Part shown: piece by piece, positions 41,549 through 53,607 of the stretch
Position numbering within the stretch: position 1 is the stretch's first letter
Layout: every line of letters starts with the position of its first letter
DNA from: Paramyrothecium sp. XJ0827
Lineage: Eukaryota > Ascomycota > Sordariomycetes > Hypocreales > Stachybotryaceae
NCBI GenBank assembly: GCA_020881915.1
Contig: JAJFPB010000004.1
Location: 186,001-250,000 of the forward strand
Direction of reading: 5' to 3'
DNA: 64,000 bases
Position numbers and translations under genes: made by a program
The notes under the pieces: model-generated
What the model was told of the DNA's origin: nothing
Database searches by the model: none
The model's input: the letters and a program-made list of their open reading frames with translations, nothing else

Positions 41549-44113
41549 ATGGGGACCAACAGCGACTTCAAGGTCGTCATTGTAGGCGGCGGCATTGCGG
41601 GTCTAGCATTAGCCAATATGTTGGAAAAGTTCGAGCTCGCCTATGTTCTCCTGGAAAAACATTCTTCTATTGCTCCGGCGGTTGGAGCAAGCATCGGCAT
41701 GTTTCCTAATGGTTTACGAATTTTGGACCAGCTGGGTTGTTTCAAGCCAATTCAAGATGTTTTTGGCAACAAGATTCCTTACAGCCATTCTCATCAGCGC
41801 GACGTTACCGGCAAGGTCACATATTCCATGGGCAACTTCTTCAGCCATCTAGAGAAGAGGTAAGTGGGTTAAGACAGCAGATTACTGAATCGTGATCGCT
41901 TACTATTGCAGGCACGGATACGGATTGTACTTCTTTGATCGCCAGAGATTGTTGCAAATATTGTATGACAACCTTCACAACAAAGGAAACATCTTGCTCA
42001 ACAAGAAAGTGACTGGAGTTGATCTGATCGACGGAGGTGTCGATGTCAAATGCGCTGATGATTCGGTCACTTCCGGCAGTCTCGTTGTTGGCGCTGACGG
42101 CGTCCACAGCGCTGTTCGAGAGGCGATGATGAGTCTGGGAAACAAATTGCAACCAGGCTATTTCGACGCGAGTGAGCCCGAATCAGTACCTTGCTTTTAC
42201 ATATGCAGCTTTGGAATCGCTCAGCATGTCCCCGGTTGGGTCACGGGCGAGCAGCACATGGTAGGAGGGAAGGGACGATCCCAGCTTGTCGCATCCGGGC
42301 CAGACGACCGGGTCTATTGGTTTATGTTTGAAAAGCTCCCAGAGGCCAGGTACGGCAAGGACATCCCAAGTTACACGAAAGACGACGAAGCTGCGTTCGT
42401 AGAACGTAACTACAACGTCCCCATCACTACCAAGATCACCTTCGGACAGGTGTATGACAAGCGGCTAAGCTCAACTTTAACGCCTCTTCATGAGATCGTC
42501 TACAAGAAATGGTTTTTCAATAGGATTATAACTCTGGGCGACTCTGTTCATAAGGTACGATGCACCTGGTTTTTCTGATTCTCCTTAAATTGTCTGCTTA
42601 CTATCGGCTTGTTTTCACTAACTTGTACCAGCCAAACCCCATCGGTGGTCAGGGTGGGAATGGAGCAATCGAATCGTGTGCCGAATTGATCAATGCCATT
42701 CTGCGCACAAAAGACCGCCGAGATGGCAGTCTAGAGAATCTAACGGATGCGGAGATGAAGAGGATCTTTGAAGAAACCCAGTCAGCCAGATACGACCGTG
42801 CCAAGTTGATTGTCCAGAAGGCCCACGATTCGCAAGCACTCTTTGCTTCTGAAAACGAGCTGGTTTCTCTCGTTTCGAAACACATTGCTCCTCCCGGCGG
42901 AGATGAAGGAATCTACCGGTTGTTGGGCTCCAATTTTGTAGATGGTGCCAAAATTGAGAAGCTCCCGGTTCCTCGTCGACCACGGGTCATTCCTTTTTCT
43001 GACGAGCTTCCAGCTACACCCGTCGACAGCAAGATTCGCAGCGCCGTACGCAAAGCCTTCATTGGCGGCATGGGGGCTATTCTCATCATCAGTCTAAAGT
43101 TATTCCGGCCGCCCTTCGAAGAACTGGATGTTTTAGCCAGTTCAATGAAGTGGCTTGGCGACAGTGCCATCAACAACTTCTTCCGCACCGTTGTCGGGAT
43201 GTTAAAACTGCCGGTGCAAGATGTCAATCCTTCAGCCCAAATTCACCTCTGGAACTTTCTACCTCAGCTCATTTCACCATTGGTGATTTATAATATCGAG
43301 GGATCTCGCAGAGCTCACCAAGGGAGCCCCTTGTCTCTGCCCTCAATCTTCTCGGTACTCATACTGAGCGGGATGAGCCGGGTCGCCCCAGTTCATGCAA
43401 TTCTGAGCGCCTTCTTCTCGGCAGAATCGCCCGCTGCCCGAGCGGTGCCGCTCGAATTGGCCAAGTCTTTGATACCGGCAGTCACCTTGGGCTTCGTAAT
43501 CCCAACCGTCATGTCGCTTTTGCCAAATCCTAATATCGGGGCTTGGCATGCATGGCTTGGTGTTTGGCAATTTGCTCCATGTTTGTTCAGCTTTCTCACA
43601 TCAGTCATCTCAAAGATTCTGAAGAAACGTGAGAGCATCCGTCAGCGTAATGGGTCTTCTGAAATGAAGGAGCACTCTGAGAAGAGTGGCAGCTTGGACC
43701 GATATCGAAACGATGATATCCCATTACTCAAGACTGTCTATACTTACGCCTTTGCAATTCAAGCCACGGCTCACGTTGCTTCTGTCGCGTATGCCTGGCA
43801 TCATCCCGAAATCAATCTGGCTAGCTTCATTGGATTCCCCAATGCTTTCCGCACTGATTGGAATTTTCCTAATTTGTTTGACAAGTTATACGCGTTCTTC
43901 AAGTATGAAAAGACACTTGCAGTGACTGCGGTTGTTAGTAGCAACCTTTACTCCATCTGGAGCCTGCGGAGCTTGGGCTACATAAGAACAAATGAGGCAA
44001 TCAGAGCCATTGCCGGAGTTATCATAGGACAGTTCGCCGTTGGATCAGGTGCTACGTGGGCTGGCTTGTGGTACTGGCGGGAGGATAAGCTGGCCAGTCT
44101 AAGTAGAGCCTGA
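41549..44113 (+). CDS. FAD-dependent monooxygenase fused to a multi-pass membrane domain
   Basis: 811 residues from three exons: 41549-41859, 41912-42554 and 42632-44113 (introns of 52 and 77 nt, frame kept). The N-terminal ~420 residues are a PaxM-like monooxygenase: VVIVGGGIAGLAL (Gly13-Gly18), the DG motif VVGADGVHSA (166-167), the GD motif ITLGDSVHKPNP (313-314) and IGGQGGNGAIESC. This group epoxidises or hydroxylates prenylated substrates in meroterpenoid and indole-diterpene pathways. From about residue 460 the protein has some 7-8 hydrophobic helices: GAILIISLKLF, WNFLPQLISPLVIY, SIFSVLILSGMSRVAPV, LIPAVTLGFVIPTVMSLL, WHAWLGVWQFAPCLFSFL, YAFAIQATAHVASVAYAW and AIAGVIIGQFAVGSGATWAG. I cannot name this domain; it could be a membrane anchor or a second enzyme such as a cyclase-like unit. 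A stop or spurious frame boundary is not seen, so the fusion looks real. Confidence 0.88.
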
Positions 44114-45035
44114 GTTTTTGAACAAACATTCTGTGATTTCAAAAAAACCTGTATCTAAGTAAAAGAGCTTTACTTCCCCAGTAGCAGGACAAGCACGAAT
44201 TTTACATGTTCTTGTTACCAAATTCAAGCTTCTTCTACGATCACATGATTGCACGCTGTTTGGCTTTATAGCCGGTCGGTAGGGTGTGATGTTTGGTCAC
44301 AACATTAATACTTAGCAAAGCATTGAGTAGTTGGGGGGGGAAAAGGGAAATTTGAGGATATCAAGTAGCGAAATGGGCACCAATTGCCTCGACAGTCGTA
44401 CTTATGACATCTTATGATGACCCTTCTGTAGTCGTACCACATGGACATCGAGAACAAACGAAAACTCTTTGCGTTGTAATACCTTACAGTAGCGAGTCAG
44501 GTGTAAGGACTAGCAGTCATATACTGAGCGTTGAAATTGACGCCACAAATAGCATCGACACCTGGTCTGCAAAACACAAAATTCCCTTCGCGCATGCATT
44601 ACTTCTACGTATGGCCATGGATCTCATACGCCAGATGCATATGTCGAAGTTGCTGCCAGAGCTGAAGCACCTCTTCCCAATGCTTCAGGTAAAGGAGGGG
44701 AGAACATTCACACCAGGTAGCGCATCCAGTTCTGTCGCTCATATCGCAGAGTACGCCAACAGGCGATAAAACCACAAAGGGTATGCCCAATGTCAGCCAA
44801 TTGAAGGGGCGTTGTGAGCGTGCACAAAAGATTTTACACCAGCTCGCGGACAGACAGAGGAAAAATCAGACAGCAAGCTCCGTCAACGATGAGAATTGTT
44901 GCGAGATAATTGTTCGCTCCGTTTTCAGTATGCTTGGTATTTTTGTATTTATACTGTTTCCTAACGACCCGTCGCATTAAGTATGCCAAGAGGAAGATAT
45001 GTAGACTTGTATGTGGGCCTGTTCATTTCCGCTTG
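44114..45035. other. intergenic between convergent genes
   Basis: No supported gene. A 121-codon frame (44404-44769, +) starts with ATG but has no recognisable features. Confidence 0.45.
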
Positions 45036-46514
45036 TTAATCTATCACATTGTCTCGAAGGTTAAACAGCGCCGCCAGAACCTCGGCCGTGTTACTTCTCA
45101 GGCCGGAGTGATAAATTGCGTTCGTCTCCCATGTCTTGACACCCTTGACAAGACGTGCGGTCTCCTTTGCATACTCGTAGTCGACATACAAGTCATCGAT
45201 GTATGAAGCAGCATAGACGGGGACCTCATTCCTCGCAAGCTGCTTCTTATCGTAAATGTGTGTCCAATCGTCCACGGCAGCGAGCTTGTTAGCAACTCCC
45301 TTCAAAGGGATAAGCTCAGGGTACGTGTCGAAAAAGAAGGGGAAAATATTCTCTCCAGCGAAAAGCAAGGGCTCGCTGGAATTGGACGAGACAGAGCTAT
45401 TCGAAGACAGCCAAGAGAACAGGCCAAGGTCTCTGGCAACTCGGTCAGAGGCCCAGTTCGATACATCATTCGGCCCATCGCAATAGATTGCCTCGTGAAG
45501 GATTGCGTAGATGATGTTGGTGTCGAAAGTGGTGAAGGTTTCCAGTGGGGCGAGAGATGCTCTAGAGAGGAAACCGAACTGGTCTAATGACATTTTCAGG
45601 TTCAGGATGGTATTGTGAACCGAATCAAAACCGCCGGCGCCGCCAAAGTCAATACCAAGCGTCATGAGGCGTGGAACTGTGAGGCTACCACCAGCAGGGA
45701 GGTCGACGCTACCACCTTGACTGTCGATGTAGCTGGCAACCTGACGAACATTTCGGATGTCCTCGGGGAACTTCTTATAGTAGGCCTCATTGCGCTTCAC
45801 AACTCGTGGATACAAGGACTCGTATACCTGCTGCGCTGACTTTCCGACGGGGGCCAAACCTCCAGTAAGAAAAACCTCTCTCAAACCTTCAGGGTGAAGG
45901 GAGAGGTAGCTGAGGCTAACAAATCCACCGTAAGATTGGCCGAAAATTGACCATTTCGCTTGATTTTCCGACAAGCCTCTAGTCAAGGCCTTCCGGACAG
46001 ACTCACAATCGCGCACTGTATTGTCCTGGCGCATAAGCCGGAGATACTCGACTTGAGCATCCTCGCCACCGTCCAGCTGGTTCAACATATTGGTTGACAC
46101 GGGGGTGCTGTAACCAGTGCCGCGGTGGTCCAGATAGAGGACCTGGTAGCCGCGCTCCAGAGCGGTGCTCGTTAAAGGGTGGTTCTGAGGCTCACGGTTG
46201 CCAAATCCTGGGCCTCCCTCGAGGTACACCATGTAAGGCAAAGTGGATCCCTCGTCACCGTCGTCGGATGGCACGATAGGAACCTCATATCCAGTGACAG
46301 AACGACCGAATAGGGTGATGGTTTCGCCCTCCGGGTCATCGTAATCCAACGGCACCTTGAATAAGTGTTCGGTGACGCGCAGTGGGCCCGGGACAATATG
46401 GACCTTACTGCTGACGATCTCAGCCGCAGGGATAGTCTGAGCGGCGGCCGCCACCGCAACAGTAAGGGAGAGCAGGATGGGTAGGCACGAGACCATCTTA
46501 GCGATTGCAGACAT
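45036..46514 (-). CDS. secreted S33 peptidase (proline iminopeptidase-like alpha/beta hydrolase)
   Basis: 492 residues, intronless, ATG at 46514. N-terminal signal peptide (VSCLPILLSLTVAVAAAA). Family blocks: VTEHLFKVPLDYDDPEG, the oxyanion region YLEGGPGFGNREP, DHRGTGYSTP, the nucleophile elbow WSIFGQSYGGFVSL, YAILHEAIYCDG and the C-terminal IYHSGLRSN, which places the catalytic His. These enzymes release N-terminal proline or related residues from peptides. Length is typical of the larger fungal and actinobacterial members (~440-490). A Ser/Asn-rich insert (SSNSSVSSNSSE) offers N-glycosylation sites. Secretion is inferred from the leader. Confidence 0.9.
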   Translation of the reverse strand: MSAIAKMVSCLPILLSLTVAVAAAAQTIPAAEIVSSKVHIVPGPLRVTEHLFKVPLDYDDPEGETITLFGRSVTGYEVPIVPSDDGDEGSTLPYMVYLEGGPGFGNREPQNHPLTSTALERGYQVLYLDHRGTGYSTPVSTNMLNQLDGGEDAQVEYLRLMRQDNTVRDCESVRKALTRGLSENQAKWSIFGQSYGGFVSLSYLSLHPEGLREVFLTGGLAPVGKSAQQVYESLYPRVVKRNEAYYKKFPEDIRNVRQVASYIDSQGGSVDLPAGGSLTVPRLMTLGIDFGGAGGFDSVHNTILNLKMSLDQFGFLSRASLAPLETFTTFDTNIIYAILHEAIYCDGPNDVSNWASDRVARDLGLFSWLSSNSSVSSNSSEPLLFAGENIFPFFFDTYPELIPLKGVANKLAAVDDWTHIYDKKQLARNEVPVYAASYIDDLYVDYEYAKETARLVKGVKTWETNAIYHSGLRSNTAEVLAALFNLRDNVID

Positions 46515-49086
46515 GACCAAGGCTATGGCTCTCGGTATGACAAGAAAGTAAGCGGTCGAAGATGCACGGCAGCAAGGGATATATATACCTTGTCGGAGCG
46601 GGGAAATGTATGGGGCCCGTATTAAACAGTCATCCCCTCATCCGTGCAAAAGTGCAGCCAAGATCTGAGCCAAGGTCCCAGCCCCCTCACTCCCCCTGTT
46701 TGGCGCATGTTAAGAGATAAAGGAACAATAAACTGGAGATTCGCCCAATGGTCTTTCTTTTTGTTTTTCCTCTCTTCCCTCTCTTCTTCTTGGCGCCGAA
46801 AGCGCCAATGTAATTGGCGGTAACAGACTTTACCTTCCTCAAGGAGTCAAGTCGGGTAGCCGGCTAGGATCTTGGATGCAATAAGCACTAATTTACTACA
46901 ATGACGGCATTGAAAAAATTCTTTCTAAGTGACTTGATGATGCAGACGTCTCCCAGAACCTCCAGCTCGGTGCATGAACATCAAGTCTTGCCCTAAGTAG
47001 CTCGCTTTAGACAACTATCAAGAGTTTTTGTTTCATACCGGTGTCTCCCTATGTTGGCTGTAGCTCAGGACATTGCGAGACGCTGTCATTCTTCGCAACC
47101 ATCCGAGATATATGACATTAGAACGCAGACGACAGGTAACATTCACATTTCTAAACCCAGTCAATGGAGGATGTAAGCTCAAGTTAAGCTAGCTACAAGA
47201 ACAGATCTTCCGTGCTATTACCTTTCACAATTGCTATAAAATACACGAAGTATTAGAAGTTACAGAATCGTTCGATCATAAATCTTTAAATTCACCTGTA
47301 CACATGACTTAACGAAAGCTCGAGAGTTTCTGCTTAAAAGGGCCACGCCAGTCATGGAGGTCTCTGCCTATATGATCTGCCTACAGGACAAGTCTCAAAT
47401 ATTTTGAACTTCCCATTATCTCCAAGCCCATTCTGATAGTCAATATTGCTGTGTAACCGGGAACATGCCTCTATTTCAACTGTGCAGTGTTCGATAGCAT
47501 TTCAAGGTTTTGCTCGTTGCATTATCTTCTACAATGCACCTACTGCGGGGGTCTTGGGATAGCAACCTACCGTTCGTGTTTTCGCTCACGAGGACCACAC
47601 TGGCGAGGTACGGGATTAATTCCTTGGAGGGGGTAGAAAACATAAAAAGCTGGAATGCCAAACAACGCGGCTTTGTATGCAGCCCTTGCACGAGCTTAAA
47701 CGATGTCGCGGGCAGCCAGTATTAGCTTGGATTGATGAGCTTGCGAGTCGAGACAAGACCTTTCCTGATTGAAGCTGTCCCTGCTCTGCGTCTTGTCACG
47801 AAGCTCACCTTCTATTATTTTTCCATAGGGGGATTTGAGACACCACTCAATTGCGTATAATTGCTATTTTACGAATTTTCTCGTGATTGTGCCAATTTAG
47901 TAGAAACAGATGAAATGGCACACAGTATTGTTGAAGATACAAGTTCCACACTCCAAATCTCGAATCTCACGGCGTGCTCTTCCTATGCTAACCGCAACAA
48001 GGTCAAAATCCTGAAAAAAGAAAGGAAAAACACCTGAATAGTCCGAGGCTCAAGCGAATCGAATTAGTGTTTGCAATATGCCTGAGGCCTTGGCCGATTT
48101 GTGTCTACATGTCTGCATAGAGGAAGTGATAGGGCAGGTAAGACTGAAATAGAGTTCTTCGCCTTGAAGGAGCTACTAATATCTCGAACATAGTCGTAGG
48201 TTCACCACTGCCATCCTTGTTAAACTAGTCGAGTTTCCTGCCTATGCCCTCGGATCTACTGAAATTGTTTCTGTAGCTGTCTTGGAGTATCCGTGTTTCT
48301 GCAATTGGAATATTGGAACCGTTATTGGTCTGAGCCAACCACTAATTTGACCAAAACAGCTGCAATTGACGAGCTCTTAAAATTTCTTCGATCCGGGCCG
48401 CAACCTTCATCGCTCCCCATCGATCCAGAAAGTTGACTAGTCCCAAGCTAGTCTCCCTGCTGGTGGTGCATTGACGCCGTTTGTCTCAGCCGTGTTGCTC
48501 CAGCTTGGAACATCCAGCGCATTAACCAGCCATGGCTCATGAAAGAGTGAGCAGTCATTTTTGATACCACTTTGTCCCACCGTTTTGGTATTTCTCACTA
48601 ATCAGGGAAAATCGGTACGAACTATTCAATCTCTAGTATTAACGAAAATAATTGTCCATGTTATCAATCATGCTTGAAAGGAAGCATGTCAAGGAGGCGC
48701 CAAATCGCAGGACACGGCACGTACCCACAGTCAAGACGCCAGCCGTGTCTCACTTAACGGTTTTCTAATCACCCCATCGAAGAGCAATTGGCGTCCGTTA
48801 GACACATGCAAAACGGTCTGTGCTCAGCGTGGAGCATGAGTCTGTAAAATGGCAACGGCGCGGGTTTTCTCGACGATCAAATGGCCGAGCGCGAGAAGAA
48901 GTCACACGTTGTTAGGCAGATTTCTTTTGATACTGGCTAACAAAAAAGCAAAGAGTTCATTCGGAATAACACTGAAAGGCCGTCCTCGTTGCCTAGTAGG
49001 CCTAGCCCCCCATTTAAGGATGCCCTCTCCTGCTGTCGCTACGCATTGGTCTCGCCGTCCGGCTGCAGACAATAGAAGAGAACAAC
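46515..49086. other. intergenic, long divergent promoter region
   Basis: 2.57 kb between divergent genes with no supported gene. It contains pyrimidine tracts near 46755-46790 and a hairpin at 46790-46808. Confidence 0.5.
46790..46808. repeat. perfect 7-bp inverted repeat
   Basis: TTGGCGC, then CGAAA, then GCGCCAA, about 280 bp upstream of the S33 peptidase start. It may be a dyad binding site. Confidence 0.6.
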
Positions 49087-50807
49087 ATGGCGTTCCCCAG
49101 GCCCGATCAGCACTTCGATGCAGATGACACTTTGGGCGAATGTCATTTACAATCATGCTCATCCTCTACTAAGTCACGAAGTACGACGTATGACCGCTCA
49201 CTGGTCCAATCGCCCTCCCAGTGGGGATCTCCGGAGACCTCAATCCTTGGCCCGCACAGCATCTTCGGGCTACAGACCAAGAACGACGCCGACGTGGACA
49301 GCCTAGCTCCCCTGGCAGAAGAGGAGTTTGACCCTGCCTCATTTGATCTGGTGGTGCCTGCAACAGGTTTCAACAAGTCGTATAGCCTGGAAGTACAGTC
49401 AGAACTGATGTTTTCCAACAAGCATTTGGCGGTTGTTTTTGAAAGTCCGGCGATGCTTCAACGCTTTACGAATTATCTACACACGTGGCGACAGAACTCA
49501 GTGCGTCTGGTGGATTACTACCTTAATGCCCTTAAAGCACTTAAAGCTATCGAATATGCGAATGCTCTAAGTGCGACCCTAGGGTCAATTGACGGATGTG
49601 AAACTCTCGCAGAGATGTCGGCAAAAGTCACGGCTCAGGTTCTGCAGGAAAAGGCGAGCAGAGTTTTTGAAACACTAACAAGAAACGATCTTCCTGCATT
49701 CATTACGCACACGTACGTTCAGATTGTTAGCGCTACGATGAAGAGACGGGTGGCCAATACTTTACAACCTCAGTTGCGGGAGCAGTCAGAAGGCCTGGCT
49801 GAGGTGTTTTGTTTAACGGACCCGTCACGACCAGACAACCCCATCATTTTTTCGAGCGAAGGTTTGTATATTTACTCAGCTGCGTTCTTTGATTCACGGA
49901 CTGACTAGCACCAGAGTTCCATAAAACCACTCAATATGGTCTAGATCACGTACTCGGCCGCAATTGTCGATTTCTCCAGGGCCCCAAAACCAACCCTCTT
50001 AGTGTAAAGCGAATCCGTGAACACATCGAAGCGGGCAAAGAGCATTGCGAAGTCTTCCTTAATTATCGTCGAGACGGCTCTCCGTTTATGAATCTTCTGA
50101 TGATCGCTCCCCTTCTCGACGCCAAAGGAACGGTTAGATATTTTATCGGTGCACAAGTCGATATCTCTGGGTTGGTGAAGTCTTGCGCTGGCTTCGAATC
50201 ACTTTCAAGACTCAGGGAGCAGGAAAAGACATCACAGGGTACCGGAGTGGAGGAGAATCGGGAGACAGTGGAGGACAAATTCCGAGAATTCGTTGAGATG
50301 TTCAGCCTTTCGGAACTCAAAATGGTTCGCGAATTTGGTGGTGCACAGTATCGTATCCATCAAGAAGATGTCACGTCTGTCGAAAGAGTGTACAACTGGG
50401 ACAAGCCCCGTTTGCTGATTGACGACGAGTCTGTCGCTGACCGCTCCTTCGATCTCGCTGATGACACGGCCGTTTTGCAAAGCGGCGGGCGACTGAGTGG
50501 AGTGTATGAGCACTATCTACTCGTTCGACCGTACCCAAATCTCCGTATATTATTTGCCTCGCCGTCATTGCGCGTACCAGGGATGCTACAAAGCTCTTTC
50601 ATTGATCGTATCGGAGGCTCACGCACAGTCAAGGATACAATCGTACAAGCCTTCGCCGATGGAAACGGGATAACAGCCAAGGTTCACTGGGTTCTCCGTT
50701 CAGGTCGTGGAAGGCCGCGATGGATTCACTGTACACCTCTTCTGGGGCTCGGTGGAACTATTGGCGTATGGATGGTAGTGCTGGTTGACGAGGACACACT
50801 ATATTAA
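49087..50807 (+). CDS. RGS-LOV blue-light receptor protein
   Basis: 555 residues from two exons: 49087-49861 and 49915-50807 (53-nt intron; splicing gives PDNPIIFSSEEFHKTTQYGL). Residues ~100-235 form an RGS-like helical region (SELMFSNKHLAVVFESPAML, then RLVDYYLNALKALKAIEYAN). Residues ~238-345 form a LOV (PAS) domain with the flavin-adduct Cys276 in GRNCRFLQGP, then RRDGSPFMNLLMIAPL and YFIGAQVDISGL. The C-terminal ~200 residues match no named domain but include YEHYLLVRPYPNLRILFASP. RGS-LOV-DUF is the layout of the fungal membrane-recruited photoreceptor known from Botrytis (BcLOV4): blue light drives cytosol-to-plasma-membrane binding. All residues needed for the FMN-Cys photocycle seem present. 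Whether the RGS part regulates G proteins is open. Confidence 0.88.
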
Positions 50808-51499
50808 GCAGAGATGATTGAGTAGTGTACTGAGTTGTTTGCCAAGGTTTATGTTGAGGTTCAATTCAGCTAGTTCGGCTTTTTTTGTTCTCTAAGATAT
50901 GTTACATTTCCAACAACCATTGATCAGAAAATTCCATCATGTTGAGCATCATACAAATTACGAGCAGCATGCCGCAAGGATCTGAGCCTTCGGCCCCTAG
51001 ACTCCTCAGTAGCTGTCCACGGCTGACGAACGAGAGAAACTGATGGGCAATAGCAAAGTCCTCATTCCTTGTTGCGATGTTATCAAGGGTGGCATTCGAA
51101 GGTGTGATGAAGACATGGGCCAATTGACCGTCGAAGAGTATTCTCGACCGAACCTGTGAGGAGAGGCGCCTCCACCCATCACAAACGATAAAGTGGGCAG
51201 TGCAGAGGGGCATATCAGTAACAGAACTTCCTCAGGGCTGAGCTAAAGATAACAATATAGGAGAGTACGAGGCCGTATGTGAAAAAATCCCGAGCTCGAA
51301 GGAAGGTAGGATAGACAGGTATAGAGGATTAAAATGGAACCATATATCGTCTGTGGCATGTAATTTTTTCGACTTCATAGGGGGGGGGATGCAAATCTAC
51401 TAGCTAATTAGAAATGGATCATCAACCATACTGTTCTAACCCTGAGAATCTGCCTCGCTCTAACGCTTTAAAGGCATACAGCTACTGGTAAGAAAGCGT
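50808..51499. other. intergenic between convergent genes
   Basis: About 0.7 kb. A 103-codon ATG frame (51213-50902, minus) lacks features and is not called. Confidence 0.45.
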
Positions 51500-53607
51500 C
51501 TAAAGTTTGTGTTCCTGAATAAAAAAAGCAGACAGAATGGCAACACTAGAACAGACCAAGGATACTATGTGACCCGCGGACAACCCCCTGACATACGCCG
51601 CAACAACGGCGACAGAGACGGAGTTTTCGGCTTGATCGATGTAATCAACGCTTGATGATGCTTGCTTAACAATCTTTGCGAAATGAGTCAGTACCCAAGC
51701 GTGACCGTTAAATAGAATCTTGAATAGAAACCTACCTGCTGCAGCACCAAGTCACTGAAGCCCATTTCACCTAACCGCGCTGCAAGATCTGTTTTCATTG
51801 TCTCCATTGTGGCGGCACTGACGGCGGCCATGCCAATCATTGCTCCGAGGGAGCCCGTTAGCCAGATCCCACCCAAAGCAGGACCTTTGTTACCAGGACC
51901 GGCTGCTGCCTGGACGGCAACAAACAGTGCCGATTGCGCAATACCCATGCCGAGACCGCCGGGCAAGATATAAAGCGATTCCCAGAAGTTGGTGTTTCCG
52001 TGCCACCTCAGCAAAAGAAGCAAGTACGCCGTTGCGGAAACGATGGTAGCAATCACAAGGAGGTTCTTGTAGCGTCCCGTCCTAGCCATTTTTAGCAATG
52101 ATATCTTGAATTAGGCACATGAGCAGGCGTGGCGAACATACCTCTTGATAGCAATACCGGCAATGATGGCACCGACAGCATTTCCTGCAACGGCAGGGAA
52201 AAGATGAGCACCTGCAACGGTATTGGAGACTCTTTGCGTAACCTGAAAGTAAAGTGGCACCGCAAACATAAGACCCAGTTGAGCACCGACCTGGGCAACG
52301 GAGAGAATGTACGCCAGGACAATGTCGCGATTCTGAAAAAGGCTCAGGGGGAAGATAGGTTCCTTTGCCCACCACTCCTCTGTTGCAGCAAAGAGAAATC
52401 CAAAGACTATGCCTGAAGCTAGCAGAATGAATATGAGGGGATGGGTCCATGGTACTTTGATGCCACCAATCTGCAAAGGCACAAGAAAAGCTAATATTGT
52501 CAATGCCAAGAACAAAGCACCCAGGAAGTCAATTCTGGCAAGCGATGTGCCTTGGTGCTTTACAGTTTCTGCATTTCCCCGCAGTGGAGGCTGAGGTTGT
52601 TGCGATGCATGCGTGGTCCCGGGAAGGAACAGCGCCGAAAGAACGATGGCGAGCAGAAAGATGGGCACTTGTCCCAAGAATGACCAACGCCAGCCGATGG
52701 TGTCAGCTAAGAAACCCCCCACAGGCCCGCCGAGACTTCGACCAGTTGTCGCAGCGAGATTGAGTCCGGACTGCCAAGTTGCTGCATCGCGGATGGGTAC
52801 TAGGTCTATAACGTATCAGCTATTGAAGTTGTTCGAATTCATCTCGCGAAACTCACCTGTGATGAGGAGCATGGCAAGAACGTTGAGTGCAGAACCGCCA
52901 CAGCCTGACACGACTCTGCCAAGGATGACTTGACCCATTGACCAACCAACACCCACGAATGCACTGATAAAGGTAGTTTAGTGTTTGCTGAACTAAGTTG
53001 CAACAGCATTGAACTCACCAACCGATAGCGAACAGGGCATATGCGACGATGAGAAGGGCACGCCGACCATATATGTCACTCAACTTGCCGTACTATAGGA
53101 AGATGGTCAAACGTGGTTCTTTTACAGTCAGGAGCTATGTCAAGTCTCACCATGGCCTGTGTAGCGGCACCCGCAAGGTTGAATGCGACGAAAAGCCAAC
53201 TCGACTCAGAAAGAGCATTGAACTCAGAGGCAATAGTCGGATGGGTAGCAAGCACCAGAGAACCATCTGCATTGGAGGTAAAAGACCCTACTAGCAGAAT
53301 CATGACCACCCTGAGAACAGTTGCCTTAGCTTTCCCTTGCCCGCTGCCTTCTGCTCTATCAATCGGTAGAGTCGCAGCCGCAGCTTCAGGTGTGCCATCT
53401 ACTGTTCAAAGATTTAGCGAAGTTTACTGAGGAACGGCATCACGCAGGCGGCCGCGCTGCCTTTGCCAGTTGGCAACATAAGAGAATCTTACAAGCTGAA
53501 GAAGATGACGATGGAGATTGCTGACTGGTACCCAAGAGCGCTGTGTTCTCGTTGGGCGATGGTGCTTCTGGGTCTGGAGACCGGTGCGGAGTAGCTGGGC
53601 GAGACAT
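51500..53607 (-). CDS. MFS drug:H+ antiporter, DHA2 (14-TM) family
   Basis: 576 residues from seven exons: 53607-53493, 53401-53151, 53092-53019, 52963-52857, 52805-52142, 52081-51736 and 51673-51500. All junctions keep frame and have GT-AG ends (introns 51-91 nt). The last exon replaces an unspliced stop at 51688 with a normal final helix pair (VAVVAAYVRGL, IVSLVCSSVAILSAFF). A polar N-terminal tail (MSRPATPHRSPDPEAPSPNE) precedes the first helix. Family motifs: motif A YGKLSDIYGRR, motif B-like MGQVILGRVVSGCGG, and motif C-like GRSLGGPVGGFLAD. Fourteen helices are consistent with the length. DHA2 proteins export toxins, siderophore-related compounds, amino acids or basic drugs across the plasma or vacuolar membrane; the substrate cannot be told here. 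Convergent with the RGS-LOV gene. Confidence 0.9.

Noticed and set aside
37613..44113. A complete biosynthetic gene cluster
   Set aside because: Two monooxygenases and nearby transporters are present, but no PKS, NRPS, prenyltransferase or stand-alone cyclase is visible in the window.
44404..44769. 121-codon ATG frame downstream of the fused monooxygenase
   Set aside because: No recognisable domain, no homologue-like pattern; kept only as a possibility.
50902..51213. 103-codon ATG frame between the RGS-LOV and MFS genes
   Set aside because: No features; lies in the short gap between two convergent genes and may be antisense to 3' ends.
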